Shown piece by piece: positions 55,601 to 63,810 of a stretch of 64,000 nt of DNA. The notes under the pieces are model-generated. The model did no database searches. It was not told where the DNA came from and was given only the letters and a program-made list of their open reading frames with translations. The position numbers and the translations under genes are program-made. The first letter of the stretch is position 1. Each line of letters begins with the position of its first letter. The stretch comes from Bacteroidaceae bacterium (GTDB taxonomy: Bacteria > Bacteroidota > Bacteroidia > Bacteroidales > Bacteroidaceae): positions 16,636 to 80,635 of the forward strand of contig JAEEZX010000022.1 of NCBI GenBank assembly GCA_016292045.1, read 5' to 3'.

Positions 55601-56783
55601 CGAGGCTCTCACCTGCACTCCTGAGGAACTGGAGCGTATGCGCTTCGACCATCTCTTCCCGGAGGGCTCCACCAACCGCCAGCTGCGCAAGGTGGTCACC
55701 GACCCCGTCACCGCCGCCAAGGAGGCGCTGCCCCAGCTCATGCTGCCGCGTCACTCCGATGTGTGGTCGCTCCTGGGCAACTACTACGCACAGACCCTCC
55801 TCCAGGCCATGCATTCTCCTAAGGCTACCGTCTACGGACGTGAGTACTGCCTCTCGCAGCTCGCCCGTCTGCAGGGCGCCGACGGACATTTCGCATGGTT
55901 CCCCGGTTTGAAGGCCAACGAGTGGATTACACGCGAGGTGGTGCGTCAGTTGCGCCGTCTCAACCGTCTGATGCTCTACTCGGGCGAAGACCCCTCCTCG
56001 TCGCTATTCACCCTCCATGCAGCTCTTCTGCGCAAAGCCGAGGCGCTGGTGGGCAAGGCCCTCGATGAGGAGCACGCTCTTGCCCTCAAGGACGCTCCCG
56101 ACGTGAAGCGCCGCCTCACTCATCCAGACGGCTATTATTTGAGTTTCCCGGGCGGTTTCCTTAACAGTGTGGACGACCGTATAGCACGCAATGTAGAGGC
56201 TCTCGAGCTCATGCTCGAGGCCTATCCCAAAGACACTCTCATGCATCGCGGCATCCGCCGCTGGATACTCGACCAGCGCCGCACCGAGGGGTGGAAGAAT
56301 CCCTGGCTCACGGTATGTGCCGTCTACGCCCTGCTCTGCGACAGCAGCGTGGCCGGCCGCGAACAGTGGGTGGGAGTGATGGCCGACTACGACCTGCCGA
56401 TGCAGCGCGTGCGCTCCGAGGCGACGGGCATCTCGCTGCAGGTGTCCCACGATGTACCCGACGTGCAGCGCATCACCATTCAGGCTACGCGCAATTTCAA
56501 CTACGTGCATCTCACCGTGCCCCGCTCCTCTCTTGCCGAACCCCTCTCACAGCACTCCGGCTACGGATGGAAGGACGGTTTCATGTACTACCGCGAGGTG
56601 CACGACGACCGCACCGAATACTTCATCGAACAGCTTCCTCAGGGCACCTATGTCTTTGAGGAGAAGCAGCGTCTCACGCGCAGCGGCAGCGTCTCCACCG
56701 GTGTGGCTAAGATAGAGTGCCTCTACGCTCCCGAGTTCCGCGCCCACACAGCCAGTCAAAACCTGAAATATCAAAGAAAATGA
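52656..56783 (+). CDS. Alpha-2-macroglobulin family protein, without thioester motif
   Basis: 1375 residues, exported by a signal peptide (LLAIVMLFPLFCSAAERP). MG-type domains begin near residue 200. The macroglobulin signature TDRPIYRPGQQVQVGG lies near residue 351, the A2M block LPESLTSWHLRG near residue 845, and a helical toroid follows (LPQLMLPRHSDVWSLLGN onwards). The CxEQ thioester of trap-forming members is absent. Bacterial forms sit in the periplasm and are thought to trap proteases or support envelope repair; a thioester-free form must act without covalent capture. It starts 12 bases after pepD and overlaps the next gene by 4. Confidence 0.88.
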   Translation: MMKRLLAIVMLFPLFCSAAERPGKALASLLEACLSQEEIVPDSIYGGIRQLENVRHTHPVYTAALARLYAERAYLAQVYERETPSPADSLRQWSTMEWYRRSQALFREVLANQELLHRERTKDWLPLVKRGRKDKVFGGDMLYVVWRAMQGSLPDEYWRKDSLLSIDRLIAFYKEHEMKEAVHWLTWERNDSLRLLTPSLGARVPSTVYPGKDIRVALILLNMREVTLKVMSGKKTVRKQRISLPPHPATERWYDTISLGALPAGRYKIVMDGKAATRLLHRPKSVESALEVCPQKVFTMGMPDGSLRLWKVDAMTGAPMDTLLVDTADMYRHFQYTPPSLAELRRTSIFTDRPIYRPGQQVQVGGVVYAQRHWDARVVSKLNIPVILRDARNRALDTVWVQTDTLGVFSCCFTLPESGRTGTFSVHAGGASRPFSVEEYRRPTFYVSLSMDSTLVQGVVTGYNGVPVRRARVTATASRLACWWYRGAQKPHQLDTLYTDSEGRFSYTIPSELIDKSQAFFPRLRVKAVVQSETGEVQEASAFQRLFPDPPQPVSESPWARSVSDTIYVYETLIAGRHVLRDTMWIATDTLFLPDTPYEERFGEGAVATWTYVKDGELYHEQRNIPRPLPQDTLRYRWDTFRDRVRPGSKERWSLTVTRKDGTPVSANVMLTLYDASLDALASQPWSLHVSRYPSLPWASFDQRGDFSPFSLWLSVWMTHWAQDERVTDFSRFDDLYFSPRYERSYPMRFLRLKPVRVSARKSARAANDYAVLSASDAKISGLAMRETAFGAQEGAVAQEDAVEEEESLEGKALRSDFSETSFFYPALRTDSQGRVAVVFTLPESLTSWHLRGLTHTATLESLSFSDTVIAQKPLMAELQLPRFLRVGDEVTVTATVSNISDEALSGRAVLEILNAETERVMRRERVSFSLASHADTVYTFRLSAGGAPELICRWQAESSDASDGEQRALPVLSDIEHITSSEALTCTPEELERMRFDHLFPEGSTNRQLRKVVTDPVTAAKEALPQLMLPRHSDVWSLLGNYYAQTLLQAMHSPKATVYGREYCLSQLARLQGADGHFAWFPGLKANEWITREVVRQLRRLNRLMLYSGEDPSSSLFTLHAALLRKAEALVGKALDEEHALALKDAPDVKRRLTHPDGYYLSFPGGFLNSVDDRIARNVEALELMLEAYPKDTLMHRGIRRWILDQRRTEGWKNPWLTVCAVYALLCDSSVAGREQWVGVMADYDLPMQRVRSEATGISLQVSHDVPDVQRITIQATRNFNYVHLTVPRSSLAEPLSQHSGYGWKDGFMYYREVHDDRTEYFIEQLPQGTYVFEEKQRLTRSGSVSTGVAKIECLYAPEFRAHTASQNLKYQRK

Positions 56784-57847
56784 AGCGCATCCTCCTCTTG
56801 TTTCTCTCCGCTCTCTCCCTGCTCCCGGCCTTCGGGTCTCATCCCGTGGTGGATCAGGAGTTGCGTCACGTAGGCGAAGTGCTCTGGCAGCAGCCCTGCA
56901 CGGCCGAGTTCACACTGACCAACAAGGACAAGAGACCCCTGTACATCAGCTCGATGCGTGTCTCGTGCGGCTGTCTGCAGGCTAAGGCTTCTGCGGATGT
57001 GATACCTTCCGGCGGCAGCGCCACCGTACGTCTCACCTACGATGCCCGCCAGATGGGTACGTTCCGCAAGGAGGTGGCAGTGTATTTCCGCGGCGACAAC
57101 ACACCGCTGCAGCTCGCCATGGAGGGACGTGTGGTGAGGGAGCGTCTCGCAGTGGACACCCTGCTTCCCGTGGATATGGGCAATGTGCGCCTTTCCACCG
57201 CCAACATCGAGTTCGAACAGGTGAACCGCGGCGACCGTCCCGTGCAGGAGATAGAAATCATCAACACCGAGCGCGGCAACTACACACCCTCGCTCATGCA
57301 TCTGCCCACCTACCTCACGGCCGAATGCATCCCTGAGGTGCTGCACGGGGGCGAGCGCGGCATCATACGCCTCACCCTCGACAGCGAACAGCTGCCCGAC
57401 TACGGTCTCACGCAGACCACCGTCTATCTCTCGCGCTATCACGGTGAGCGCGTCAGCGACGACAACGAGCTGCAGGTGTCCGCCATACTGCTCCCCTCCT
57501 TCAACCAGTTCAGCGAGGCGCAGTTGTCGCGTGCTCCGCGCATGCAGCTCTCTGAGGAGAATGTGGTGATGGAGGGCATCGCCGACAATAAGAAAAAGAA
57601 GCTGACGGCCGTCGTCGTGGTAAGCAACGCGGGCGACACACCGCTCTCCGTCAAGCATCTTCAGGTGTCCCACCGCTCCGTGGGCGTCTCCCTGGGCAAC
57701 CGCACCATTGCTCCGGGTGCTTCCACCAAACTCAAGATAACACTCACTCCGTCGATGCTGAAGACCTCCAAGGTGCGTCCCCGCATCCTCCTCATCACCG
57801 ACGATCCCGCTCATGCAGCACAAACCATCAACATCATACCCAAATGA
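56780..57847 (+). CDS. Exported DUF1573 domain protein
   Basis: 355 residues from the ATG at 56780, which overlaps the previous stop (ATGA) and opens a clear signal peptide (MKRILLLFLSALSLLPAFG). A longer frame upstream has no signal and is rejected. The DUF1573 module (TAEFTLTNKDKRPLYISSMR, then CGCLQAK) is an immunoglobulin-like fold with a conserved cysteine pair. A second Ig-like module follows near residue 260. The role is unknown, probably in the periplasm together with the macroglobulin. Confidence 0.82.
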   Translation: MKRILLLFLSALSLLPAFGSHPVVDQELRHVGEVLWQQPCTAEFTLTNKDKRPLYISSMRVSCGCLQAKASADVIPSGGSATVRLTYDARQMGTFRKEVAVYFRGDNTPLQLAMEGRVVRERLAVDTLLPVDMGNVRLSTANIEFEQVNRGDRPVQEIEIINTERGNYTPSLMHLPTYLTAECIPEVLHGGERGIIRLTLDSEQLPDYGLTQTTVYLSRYHGERVSDDNELQVSAILLPSFNQFSEAQLSRAPRMQLSEENVVMEGIADNKKKKLTAVVVVSNAGDTPLSVKHLQVSHRSVGVSLGNRTIAPGASTKLKITLTPSMLKTSKVRPRILLITDDPAHAAQTINIIPK

Positions 57848-58947
57848 TACATCCCGAAAACAGTGAAGAATATCAGGGCCTCGTGGTCAACGGCGGTGTG
57901 GAGCAGCCCTCCCAGGTGAATCCCTACCTCAACCGCCAGCGATTTGCCCGCCGTCAGATGTCGGCAGGCGACTATGTCGAGGGCATTCTCAAGGGCAACA
58001 CCTCCATTCTCGGTCAGGCCGTGACGCTCATCGAGAGCACCAACCCCGTCCATCAGCAGATGGCGCAGGAGGTCATCGAGAAGTGTCTGCCCCACAGCGG
58101 CAACAGCGTGCGCGTGGGTATCAGCGGTGTGCCGGGTGCCGGCAAGAGCACCAGCATCGACGAGTTCGGCATCCATGTGCTCAAGAAGTACGGCGGCAAA
58201 CTTGCCGTGCTGGCCATCGACCCCTCCAGCGAGAAGACCAAGGGCAGCATCCTGGGCGACAAGACGCGCATGGAGAAGCTCTCCGTGCATCCCGATTCCT
58301 TCATACGCCCCAGCCCCTCGGCAGGCAGTCTGGGCGGTGTGGCCCGCAAGACGCGCGAGACCATCATCCTGTGCGAGGCTGCCGGCTACGACAAGATATT
58401 CGTGGAGACCGTGGGTGTGGGTCAGAGCGAGACGGCGTGCCATTCCATGGTGGATTTCTTCATGCTCATCCAGCTGGCCGGCACGGGCGACGAACTGCAG
58501 GGCATCAAACGCGGTATCATGGAGATGGCCGACGGCATCGTCATCAACAAGTGCGACGGCAGCAATGTGGAGCGCTCCCAGCTTGCCGCATCCCATTTCC
58601 GCAACGCTCTCCAGCTCTTCCCTCCCCCGGAGAGCGGCTGGACTCCCGAGGTGCTCTGCTACAGCGGCTTCTATGCCCTCGGCATCGAGGAGGTGTGGGA
58701 TATGGTCTATCGCTACATCGACTTCGTGAAGCAGAACGGCTATTTCGAGCATCGCCGTGCACAGCAGGCGCGCTACTGGATGTACGAGACCATCAACGAG
58801 CGTCTGCGCCACTCCTTCTACCAGAACCCCACCATTGAGGATATGCTGGTGGCCGAGGAGCGTGCCGTGCTCGAGGGCCAGAAAACCTCCTTCGTCGCCG
58901 CCCAGCAGCTCATCGACTCCTATTTCCGCCTTCTCTCAGACTCCTGA
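57844..58947 (+). CDS. meaB: Methylmalonyl-CoA mutase-associated GTPase MeaB
   Basis: 367 residues, SIMIBI-class GTPase that protects and reloads the B12 cofactor of methylmalonyl-CoA mutase. Walker A GVPGAGKST is at residues 95-103. AIDPSSEKTKGSILGDKTRM and FVETVGVGQSE form the switch regions, and VINKCDG is the guanine motif. The mutase genes are not in the window. The ATG overlaps the DUF1573 stop by 4 bases, an unusual partner for a cytosolic chaperone. Confidence 0.93.
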   Translation: MIHPENSEEYQGLVVNGGVEQPSQVNPYLNRQRFARRQMSAGDYVEGILKGNTSILGQAVTLIESTNPVHQQMAQEVIEKCLPHSGNSVRVGISGVPGAGKSTSIDEFGIHVLKKYGGKLAVLAIDPSSEKTKGSILGDKTRMEKLSVHPDSFIRPSPSAGSLGGVARKTRETIILCEAAGYDKIFVETVGVGQSETACHSMVDFFMLIQLAGTGDELQGIKRGIMEMADGIVINKCDGSNVERSQLAASHFRNALQLFPPPESGWTPEVLCYSGFYALGIEEVWDMVYRYIDFVKQNGYFEHRRAQQARYWMYETINERLRHSFYQNPTIEDMLVAEERAVLEGQKTSFVAAQQLIDSYFRLLSDS

Positions 58948-58958
58948 GGCCTGCCCTC

Positions 58959-60113
58959 CTACTTGAATATCTTCTGGGCGAAGAGCGTGAGATATATGCG
59001 CCAGTTGCGCCAGATGTGGCCGCCGTCGTTCTCGTAGTACTCGTAGGGATAGTGTTTCTCGTCGAGGTATTTGCGCAGCTCCGTATTCATCTGCATCAGG
59101 AAGTCGTCCTTGCCGATGGCAATCCAGTAGAGCTTGGGATTCGATGCAAAGAGGCGCGCCATCTGGCCGTCGAACTTCTCCCTGTCGCGCGGCATACGGC
59201 AGGCAGCGGACTGCAGGCCGTAGTAGTCGAACGTTTCGGGATAGAGGCGTGATATGCCGAAGGTGTGTCCTCCGCCCATCGACAGGCCCGTCACGGCGCG
59301 TCCGGAACGTTTCCTGACGGTGCAGTAGTTGTCGTCCACGAAGTTCACTATGTCCATGAAGCTCTCCTCCATCGTGGCCTTTGCACCCCGCTGGTTGAAG
59401 GCGTTGCCGTCGGGTGTGTACATACCCTCGTGCCACCATCCGGGAGCTGCGTTGCAGGTGGGGTTGCCGTTGGGCATCACCACTATCATCGGCACGGCCT
59501 TGCCCTCTGCGATGAGGTTGTCCATGATTTGCGAAGCGCGTCCGAGGTCGCCCCACGATGTCTCGTCGCCGCCGTGCCCGTGCAGCAGGTACATCACGGG
59601 GAAGCGTTTCTTGCCGTCGTAGGCCGCAGGCAGATACACTGTCATGCGCCGCTGCTGTCCCAGTGTCGGGCTGTCGTACCACACGTAGCTGAGCGTTCCG
59701 TGCGGCACATCGTTCACCGAATAGAAGTGTCCCCTGTCATCTGCCGAGCGCGACACGATGAATATGTTGCTCAGCGTCGATATGTCGCGGTTCACGTAGC
59801 TGTTGGCAGGGTCTGTGAAGCGTTGTCCGTCCACGAAGAAACTGTAGGAATAGAGCTCCGGAGCGAGTGTGTCGGTGGTTGCCGTCCACACTCCGTTCTC
59901 CTGTTTTGTCATTTCGAGCCGTCTGCCCCGTGTTCCCCTGAAGTCGCCGTTGACGCTCACGCGCTTCGCCTGCGGTCCGTAGAAGTTGAATGTCACTGTG
60001 CCGTCGCCGTTTATCACGGGTGACTTCACTCTGGGCCGTTGTCCCAACTGCTGTTGTGCGACACTGCCCATAGCCAAGAAGCAACATATCGCCATGATTG
60101 TTATTCTTTTCAT
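58959..60113 (-). CDS. Secreted CE1-family carbohydrate esterase with N-terminal Ig-like domain
   Basis: 384 residues from the ATG at 60113, which begins a signal peptide (MKRITIMAICCFLAMGSVA). An in-frame extension upstream has no signal and is rejected. An early-set/CBM48-like module (about 30-115) precedes the alpha/beta hydrolase. The nucleophile is S278 in VTGLSMGGGHTFG, with D336 (GKDDFLM) and H366 (DGGHIWRN) as likely partners. Relatives remove ferulic or acetyl groups from arabinoxylan. It faces away from the GH30 and GH43 genes, a probable xylan-degrading set. Confidence 0.88.
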   Translation of the reverse strand: MKRITIMAICCFLAMGSVAQQQLGQRPRVKSPVINGDGTVTFNFYGPQAKRVSVNGDFRGTRGRRLEMTKQENGVWTATTDTLAPELYSYSFFVDGQRFTDPANSYVNRDISTLSNIFIVSRSADDRGHFYSVNDVPHGTLSYVWYDSPTLGQQRRMTVYLPAAYDGKKRFPVMYLLHGHGGDETSWGDLGRASQIMDNLIAEGKAVPMIVVMPNGNPTCNAAPGWWHEGMYTPDGNAFNQRGAKATMEESFMDIVNFVDDNYCTVRKRSGRAVTGLSMGGGHTFGISRLYPETFDYYGLQSAACRMPRDREKFDGQMARLFASNPKLYWIAIGKDDFLMQMNTELRKYLDEKHYPYEYYENDGGHIWRNWRIYLTLFAQKIFK

Positions 60114-60252
60114 ATTCGCATCGTTATATCCGTACTTATATGACACGACAAAGCCGAAAAAGTTTAGTCGCAGGTTAAATAATGCTAATATTCGCGGAAT
60201 ATATATTAAAAACGGCAACAAATACGTTATCAGATAAAAGCGCTTTATTACG

Positions 60253-61758
60253 ATGAGAAAAATACTTTATATCCTCAGCCTGATTGCCGCCCAGATGTCG
60301 GCACAGACCTTCATGCAATACACCACTACGGAACAGCAGCCGTGGCAGCAGAAAGGCAAGACCTCGCTCACCGCAAAAGCCAAGGCGCAGCCAATTGTCA
60401 ATTCTCAATTATCAATTGTCAATTCAAAGCCCTTCAGGGCCTGGGGCACCTGCTTCAACGAACTCGACCTCGACGCCATCCGTCTGCTTAAAGCCGAGGA
60501 GCAGGATAAGATAATGCACGACATCTTCGCCCCCGACGGCGACCTGCGCTTCACACGCGGACGTCTCTCGATGAATGCCAACGACTACAGCCGTGCGTGG
60601 TACTCGTGCGACACCGTGGCGGGCGACTTCCAGCTGAAGTATTTCAACATCGAGCACGACAAGGAGAACGTCATCCAACTCATCAAGATGGCGCAAAAGT
60701 GGCAGCCCGCGATGACCTTCTGGGTGTCGCCGTGGTCTCCCCCGTCGTGGATGAAGATCAATCAGGACTACTGCGTGGCCAGTTCGCCCTTCAACACGCA
60801 GCCGAAGGAGAAGGACTATCTTCTGTTCGACGACGGCGGACAGCCCGACCCCAACGAGATGCAGTTCCTGGGAGAGCGCAAGGGCCTCTTCCCCAAGAAA
60901 CTGGCTTCTCAGAACTACTTCATTCAGGACCCCCGCTACCTGCAGGCCTATGCCAACATGTTCTGCCGTTTCATCGACCTCTATGCCGCAGAGAATATTC
61001 CCATCGACATGGTGATGTACCAGAACGAGGCCTACAGCTACACACCCTATCCGGGTTGCGCCTGGACGGCAGAGGGCACGATACGCTTCAACAAGGACTA
61101 TCTGGCTCCCACGCTGAAGGAGAAGCATCCCGAGGTGAAGCTCTATGTGGGCACATTCAATACGAACCGGCAGGACTACGTGCAGCGCATCGTCAACGGG
61201 TTGCAAGGCTGCGTGGAGGGACTCGGTTTCCAATGGGAAGGTCGCGAGAATCTTGACTTCATGCGCGAGAAATACCCCGACCTGCACATGATCAGCAGCG
61301 AGAGCGAGTGTGGCAACGGTCAGATGGACTGGCGTGCCGGCGAGCACACCTTCTACCTGCTGCACGAGTACATCGGTCGCGGCTGCGACGAGTACTACAA
61401 CTGGAACTTCATCCTCTGCGACCAGGGCCGCAGTGCCTGGGGCTGGAAGCAGAATGCCCTCGTGCAGGTGCGCTCCGCAAACCGCACATACCGCTATACT
61501 CCTGAGTATTACGCATACAAGCACTTCTCCCACTTCGTAGAACCGGGCAGCACGCTCCTCGCCTTCTACCCGATTAAGGAAGGTCTGCAGGCCATCGTCT
61601 TCCAGCGTCCCGACGGCAAGCGCGTCGTCATCTGCGGCAATGCCGGCAATGAGGCTCGTGAGCTGTCCATCGAAATTGTAAATAGTAAATCGTCAAATAG
61701 TAAATACCTCAACGCCACTCTCGCTGCCCATTCCTTCAACACATTTGTAGAAAAATAA
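60253..61758 (+). CDS. Secreted glycoside hydrolase family 30
   Basis: 501 residues with a signal peptide (MRKILYILSLIAAQMSAQ). The TIM barrel starts near residue 60. The acid/base is E259 in MYQNEAYSY, and the nucleophile is a glutamate of HMISSESECGNG (E350 or E352). A beta-sandwich with GSTLLAFYPI lies at the C-terminus. GH30 members act on glucosylceramide, beta-1,6-glucan or xylan; the neighbours suggest a plant cell-wall target. Two in-frame repeat peptides occur, residues 47-58 (IVNSQLSIVNS) just after the signal peptide and residues 475-485 (IVNSKSSNSKY) near the end. Confidence 0.88.
   Translation: MRKILYILSLIAAQMSAQTFMQYTTTEQQPWQQKGKTSLTAKAKAQPIVNSQLSIVNSKPFRAWGTCFNELDLDAIRLLKAEEQDKIMHDIFAPDGDLRFTRGRLSMNANDYSRAWYSCDTVAGDFQLKYFNIEHDKENVIQLIKMAQKWQPAMTFWVSPWSPPSWMKINQDYCVASSPFNTQPKEKDYLLFDDGGQPDPNEMQFLGERKGLFPKKLASQNYFIQDPRYLQAYANMFCRFIDLYAAENIPIDMVMYQNEAYSYTPYPGCAWTAEGTIRFNKDYLAPTLKEKHPEVKLYVGTFNTNRQDYVQRIVNGLQGCVEGLGFQWEGRENLDFMREKYPDLHMISSESECGNGQMDWRAGEHTFYLLHEYIGRGCDEYYNWNFILCDQGRSAWGWKQNALVQVRSANRTYRYTPEYYAYKHFSHFVEPGSTLLAFYPIKEGLQAIVFQRPDGKRVVICGNAGNEARELSIEIVNSKSSNSKYLNATLAAHSFNTFVEK
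60392..60425. repeat. A+T-rich repeat inside the GH30 gene, N-terminal site
   Basis: AATTGTCAATTCTCAATTATC and AATTGTCAATTC are read in frame as IVNSQLSIVNS, between signal peptide and catalytic domain. The sequence is the reverse complement family of the repeats at 21968 and 22497, yet gives the same peptide because those genes run in the opposite direction. Confidence 0.85.
61675..61706. repeat. A+T-rich repeat inside the GH30 gene, C-terminal site
   Basis: Units of AAATAGTAAAT are read in frame as IVNSKSSNSKYL in a loop of the C-terminal beta-sandwich. It differs in sequence from the N-terminal repeat but has the same character. Confidence 0.6.
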
Positions 61759-61759
61759 T

Positions 61760-63700
61760 ATGAAACGAATCGTCTTTTCAGTACTGGCTATCGCCGTGAG
61801 CATGACCCTTTCGGCAAAGTCTCTCAACTCTCAACTCTCTGCAAACGCGGCCGAGCAGCAAGCGAAGGCTACTCTCAACTCCCCCTTCACAGGGTATCTC
61901 TTCGCCTACTTCGAGGGGCGCGGCGATACGAAACTGATGGAGCAGTTGCGCTTCGCCGTGAGCGAGGACGCCAAGAACTGGTACGCCCTGAACGGTAACC
62001 GTCCCATCATCGCCTCCGACAGCATCAGCGAGAGCGGCGGCATACGCGACCCGCACATCCTGCGCGGCGAGGACGGCTGCTACTATATCGTGGCAACCGA
62101 CATGCACACCTACGACCCGAAGCAGGGCTGGGGGTCCAATCCCGGCATCGTGCTGCTGAAGTCCACAGATCTGGTGAACTGGACCCACGCCAAGATAAAC
62201 CTCTCCAAGGACTGGAGCGAGCACTTCAGCGATGCCTACTGGGTGTGGGCGCCGCAGACCATCTACGACCGCAAGGCCAAGAAATACATGATATACTTCA
62301 CCTTGCAGCGCAGCGACCGCAAGACGCTCATCACCTACTATGCCTACGCCAACAAGGACTTCACCGCCTTCGAGAGCGAACCCAAGGTGCTGTTCTCCGC
62401 CAAATACGGCAGCATCGACGCTGACATCATCGAGAAGGACGGCGTGTATCATCTCTTCTACAAAGGCAACACCAAGGACGAGAAAGGCAAGGAAATCAAC
62501 AACGGTATCCAGCAGGCTACATCCAAGAAGCTGACGGGCCCGTATAAGGAAAACTTCGAATACATCGATGCCTACGCCGGCACGAGGACGAGTGTGGAGG
62601 GTAGCGGAGTGTTTAAGTTGAACGGAAGGGGTGAATACATCCTTATGTACGACCTCTACAGTTCCGGCAGATATGAATACCAGACATCGAAGGACCTCAA
62701 GACATTCACCCGCGAACCGCAGTCGTTCCGCAAGGACTTCTTCCCCCGTCACGGCACGGTGATGTCGGTCACTGCCGACGAACTGGAGCGCCTGCAGCAG
62801 AAGTGGGGCTATGTGCTGAAGCATGAGTTCGAGAGCAACGGCAATCCCATCATACGCGACAAGCACACCGCCGACCCTGCCGTGCTCGTTGAGGGCGACA
62901 CGCTCTGGCTCTTTGCCGGGCACGATGCCGAGGGCAATCAGACGGGCTATGTGATGAAGGACTGGCTGCTCTACTCCACCACCGACATGAAGCACTGGAC
63001 GGAACACCCCTCTCCCCTGCGCATCGAGGAATTCAAGTGGGCCGAGAGCAAGCAGGCCTACGCCGGCCATGTGGCCAAGGGTAAGGACGGCAAGTACTAC
63101 TGGTATGTCTCCACCAACTGGTGCGGCATCGGTGTGGCTGTCGCCGACAAGATAACAGGTCCCTACAAAGATGCCTTGGGAAAACCCCTGCTCACCAACA
63201 AGGACTGCTTCGCCTCCAAGCACAGCTGGGCCTGCATCGACCCCGCCATCCTCATCGACGACGACGGCACGCCTTACATCATCTGGGGCAACCGCGAATG
63301 CTACTATGCCAAACTGAAGGACAACATGACGGAGATTGACGGCGAGATACATCAGATTGATGTGCCCCGCTTCACCGAGGCTCCCTGGGTGCACAAGCGC
63401 GGCGGCAAGTATTATCTGACCTACGCCTCTGAATGGCCTGAGAAGATAGCCTATGCCGTTGCCGACAACATCGGAGGTCCTTACACGCCCATGGGCATCA
63501 TCAGCGAGATTGCCGGTAATTCGAACACCACGCACCCCGCCATCGTGGAGTTCAAGGGTCAGTGGCTGTTCTTCTCTCACAACGGCGGTCTTGGCGACGG
63601 CGGCAGCTACAGCCGCAGCATCATTGCCGAACCCATGAGCTACGATGCCAACGGCCGCATCCGCAGCATCCCCCCCACCGCCGAAGGGGTCAGGTTTTGA
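61760..63700 (+). CDS. Secreted glycoside hydrolase with two tandem GH43-type propellers
   Basis: 646 residues: signal peptide (MKRIVFSVLAIAVSMTLSA), a first five-blade beta-propeller (about 40-335) with D97 in GGIRDPHIL and a glutamate in RTSVEGSGVFK, and a second one (about 350-640) with HTADPAVLVEGD, ACIDPAILIDDDG and the glutamate of RFTEAPWVHK. Both keep the aspartate and glutamate of GH43 sites. Such enzymes release arabinose or xylose from plant polymers. The linker after the signal peptide holds a short repeat (NSQLS, 61821-61839). It starts one base after the GH30 stop. Confidence 0.85.
   Translation: MKRIVFSVLAIAVSMTLSAKSLNSQLSANAAEQQAKATLNSPFTGYLFAYFEGRGDTKLMEQLRFAVSEDAKNWYALNGNRPIIASDSISESGGIRDPHILRGEDGCYYIVATDMHTYDPKQGWGSNPGIVLLKSTDLVNWTHAKINLSKDWSEHFSDAYWVWAPQTIYDRKAKKYMIYFTLQRSDRKTLITYYAYANKDFTAFESEPKVLFSAKYGSIDADIIEKDGVYHLFYKGNTKDEKGKEINNGIQQATSKKLTGPYKENFEYIDAYAGTRTSVEGSGVFKLNGRGEYILMYDLYSSGRYEYQTSKDLKTFTREPQSFRKDFFPRHGTVMSVTADELERLQQKWGYVLKHEFESNGNPIIRDKHTADPAVLVEGDTLWLFAGHDAEGNQTGYVMKDWLLYSTTDMKHWTEHPSPLRIEEFKWAESKQAYAGHVAKGKDGKYYWYVSTNWCGIGVAVADKITGPYKDALGKPLLTNKDCFASKHSWACIDPAILIDDDGTPYIIWGNRECYYAKLKDNMTEIDGEIHQIDVPRFTEAPWVHKRGGKYYLTYASEWPEKIAYAVADNIGGPYTPMGIISEIAGNSNTTHPAIVEFKGQWLFFSHNGGLGDGGSYSRSIIAEPMSYDANGRIRSIPPTAEGVRF
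61821..61839. repeat. CTCTCAA repeat at the start of the GH43 gene
   Basis: CTCTCAACTCTCAACTCTC encodes SLNSQLS directly after the signal peptide. A further CTCTCAACTC follows near 61870. It is a short relative of the other coding repeats. Confidence 0.5.
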
Positions 63701-63715
63701 CAGCGCATTCGCAAT

Positions 63716-63749
63716 ATAACAAGAGCCGCCTTACGACGGCTCTTGTTAT
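63716..63749. terminator. Bidirectional hairpin after the GH43 gene
   Basis: ATAACAAGAGCCG pairs perfectly with CGGCTCTTGTTAT around an eight-base loop. T-runs are short on both sides. It sits between the convergent GH43 gene and the secreted-protein gene at 63811. Confidence 0.75.
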
Positions 63750-63810
63750 ATTTGCGACATTGTTATTTGCGCCCTCAGCAGGCGCCTTTCTCATGCTATA
63801 AAGGGAATGT

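Noticed and set aside
56717..56779. A 21-codon upstream extension of the DUF1573 protein
   Set aside because: It lies inside the macroglobulin gene and precedes a clear signal peptide at 56780.
57811..58812. A 333-codon open frame opposite meaB
   Set aside because: It is antisense to intact Walker and switch motifs and has no own promoter or domain.
60114..60221. A 36-codon upstream extension of the CE1 esterase
   Set aside because: The internal ATG at 60113 opens a proper signal peptide, and the extension has no such signal and covers the promoter area.
61778..63580. A 600-codon open frame on the minus strand opposite the GH43 gene
   Set aside because: It is a mirror of the codon bias of the real gene: no signal, domain or plausible composition, while the plus-strand product has clear GH43 motifs.
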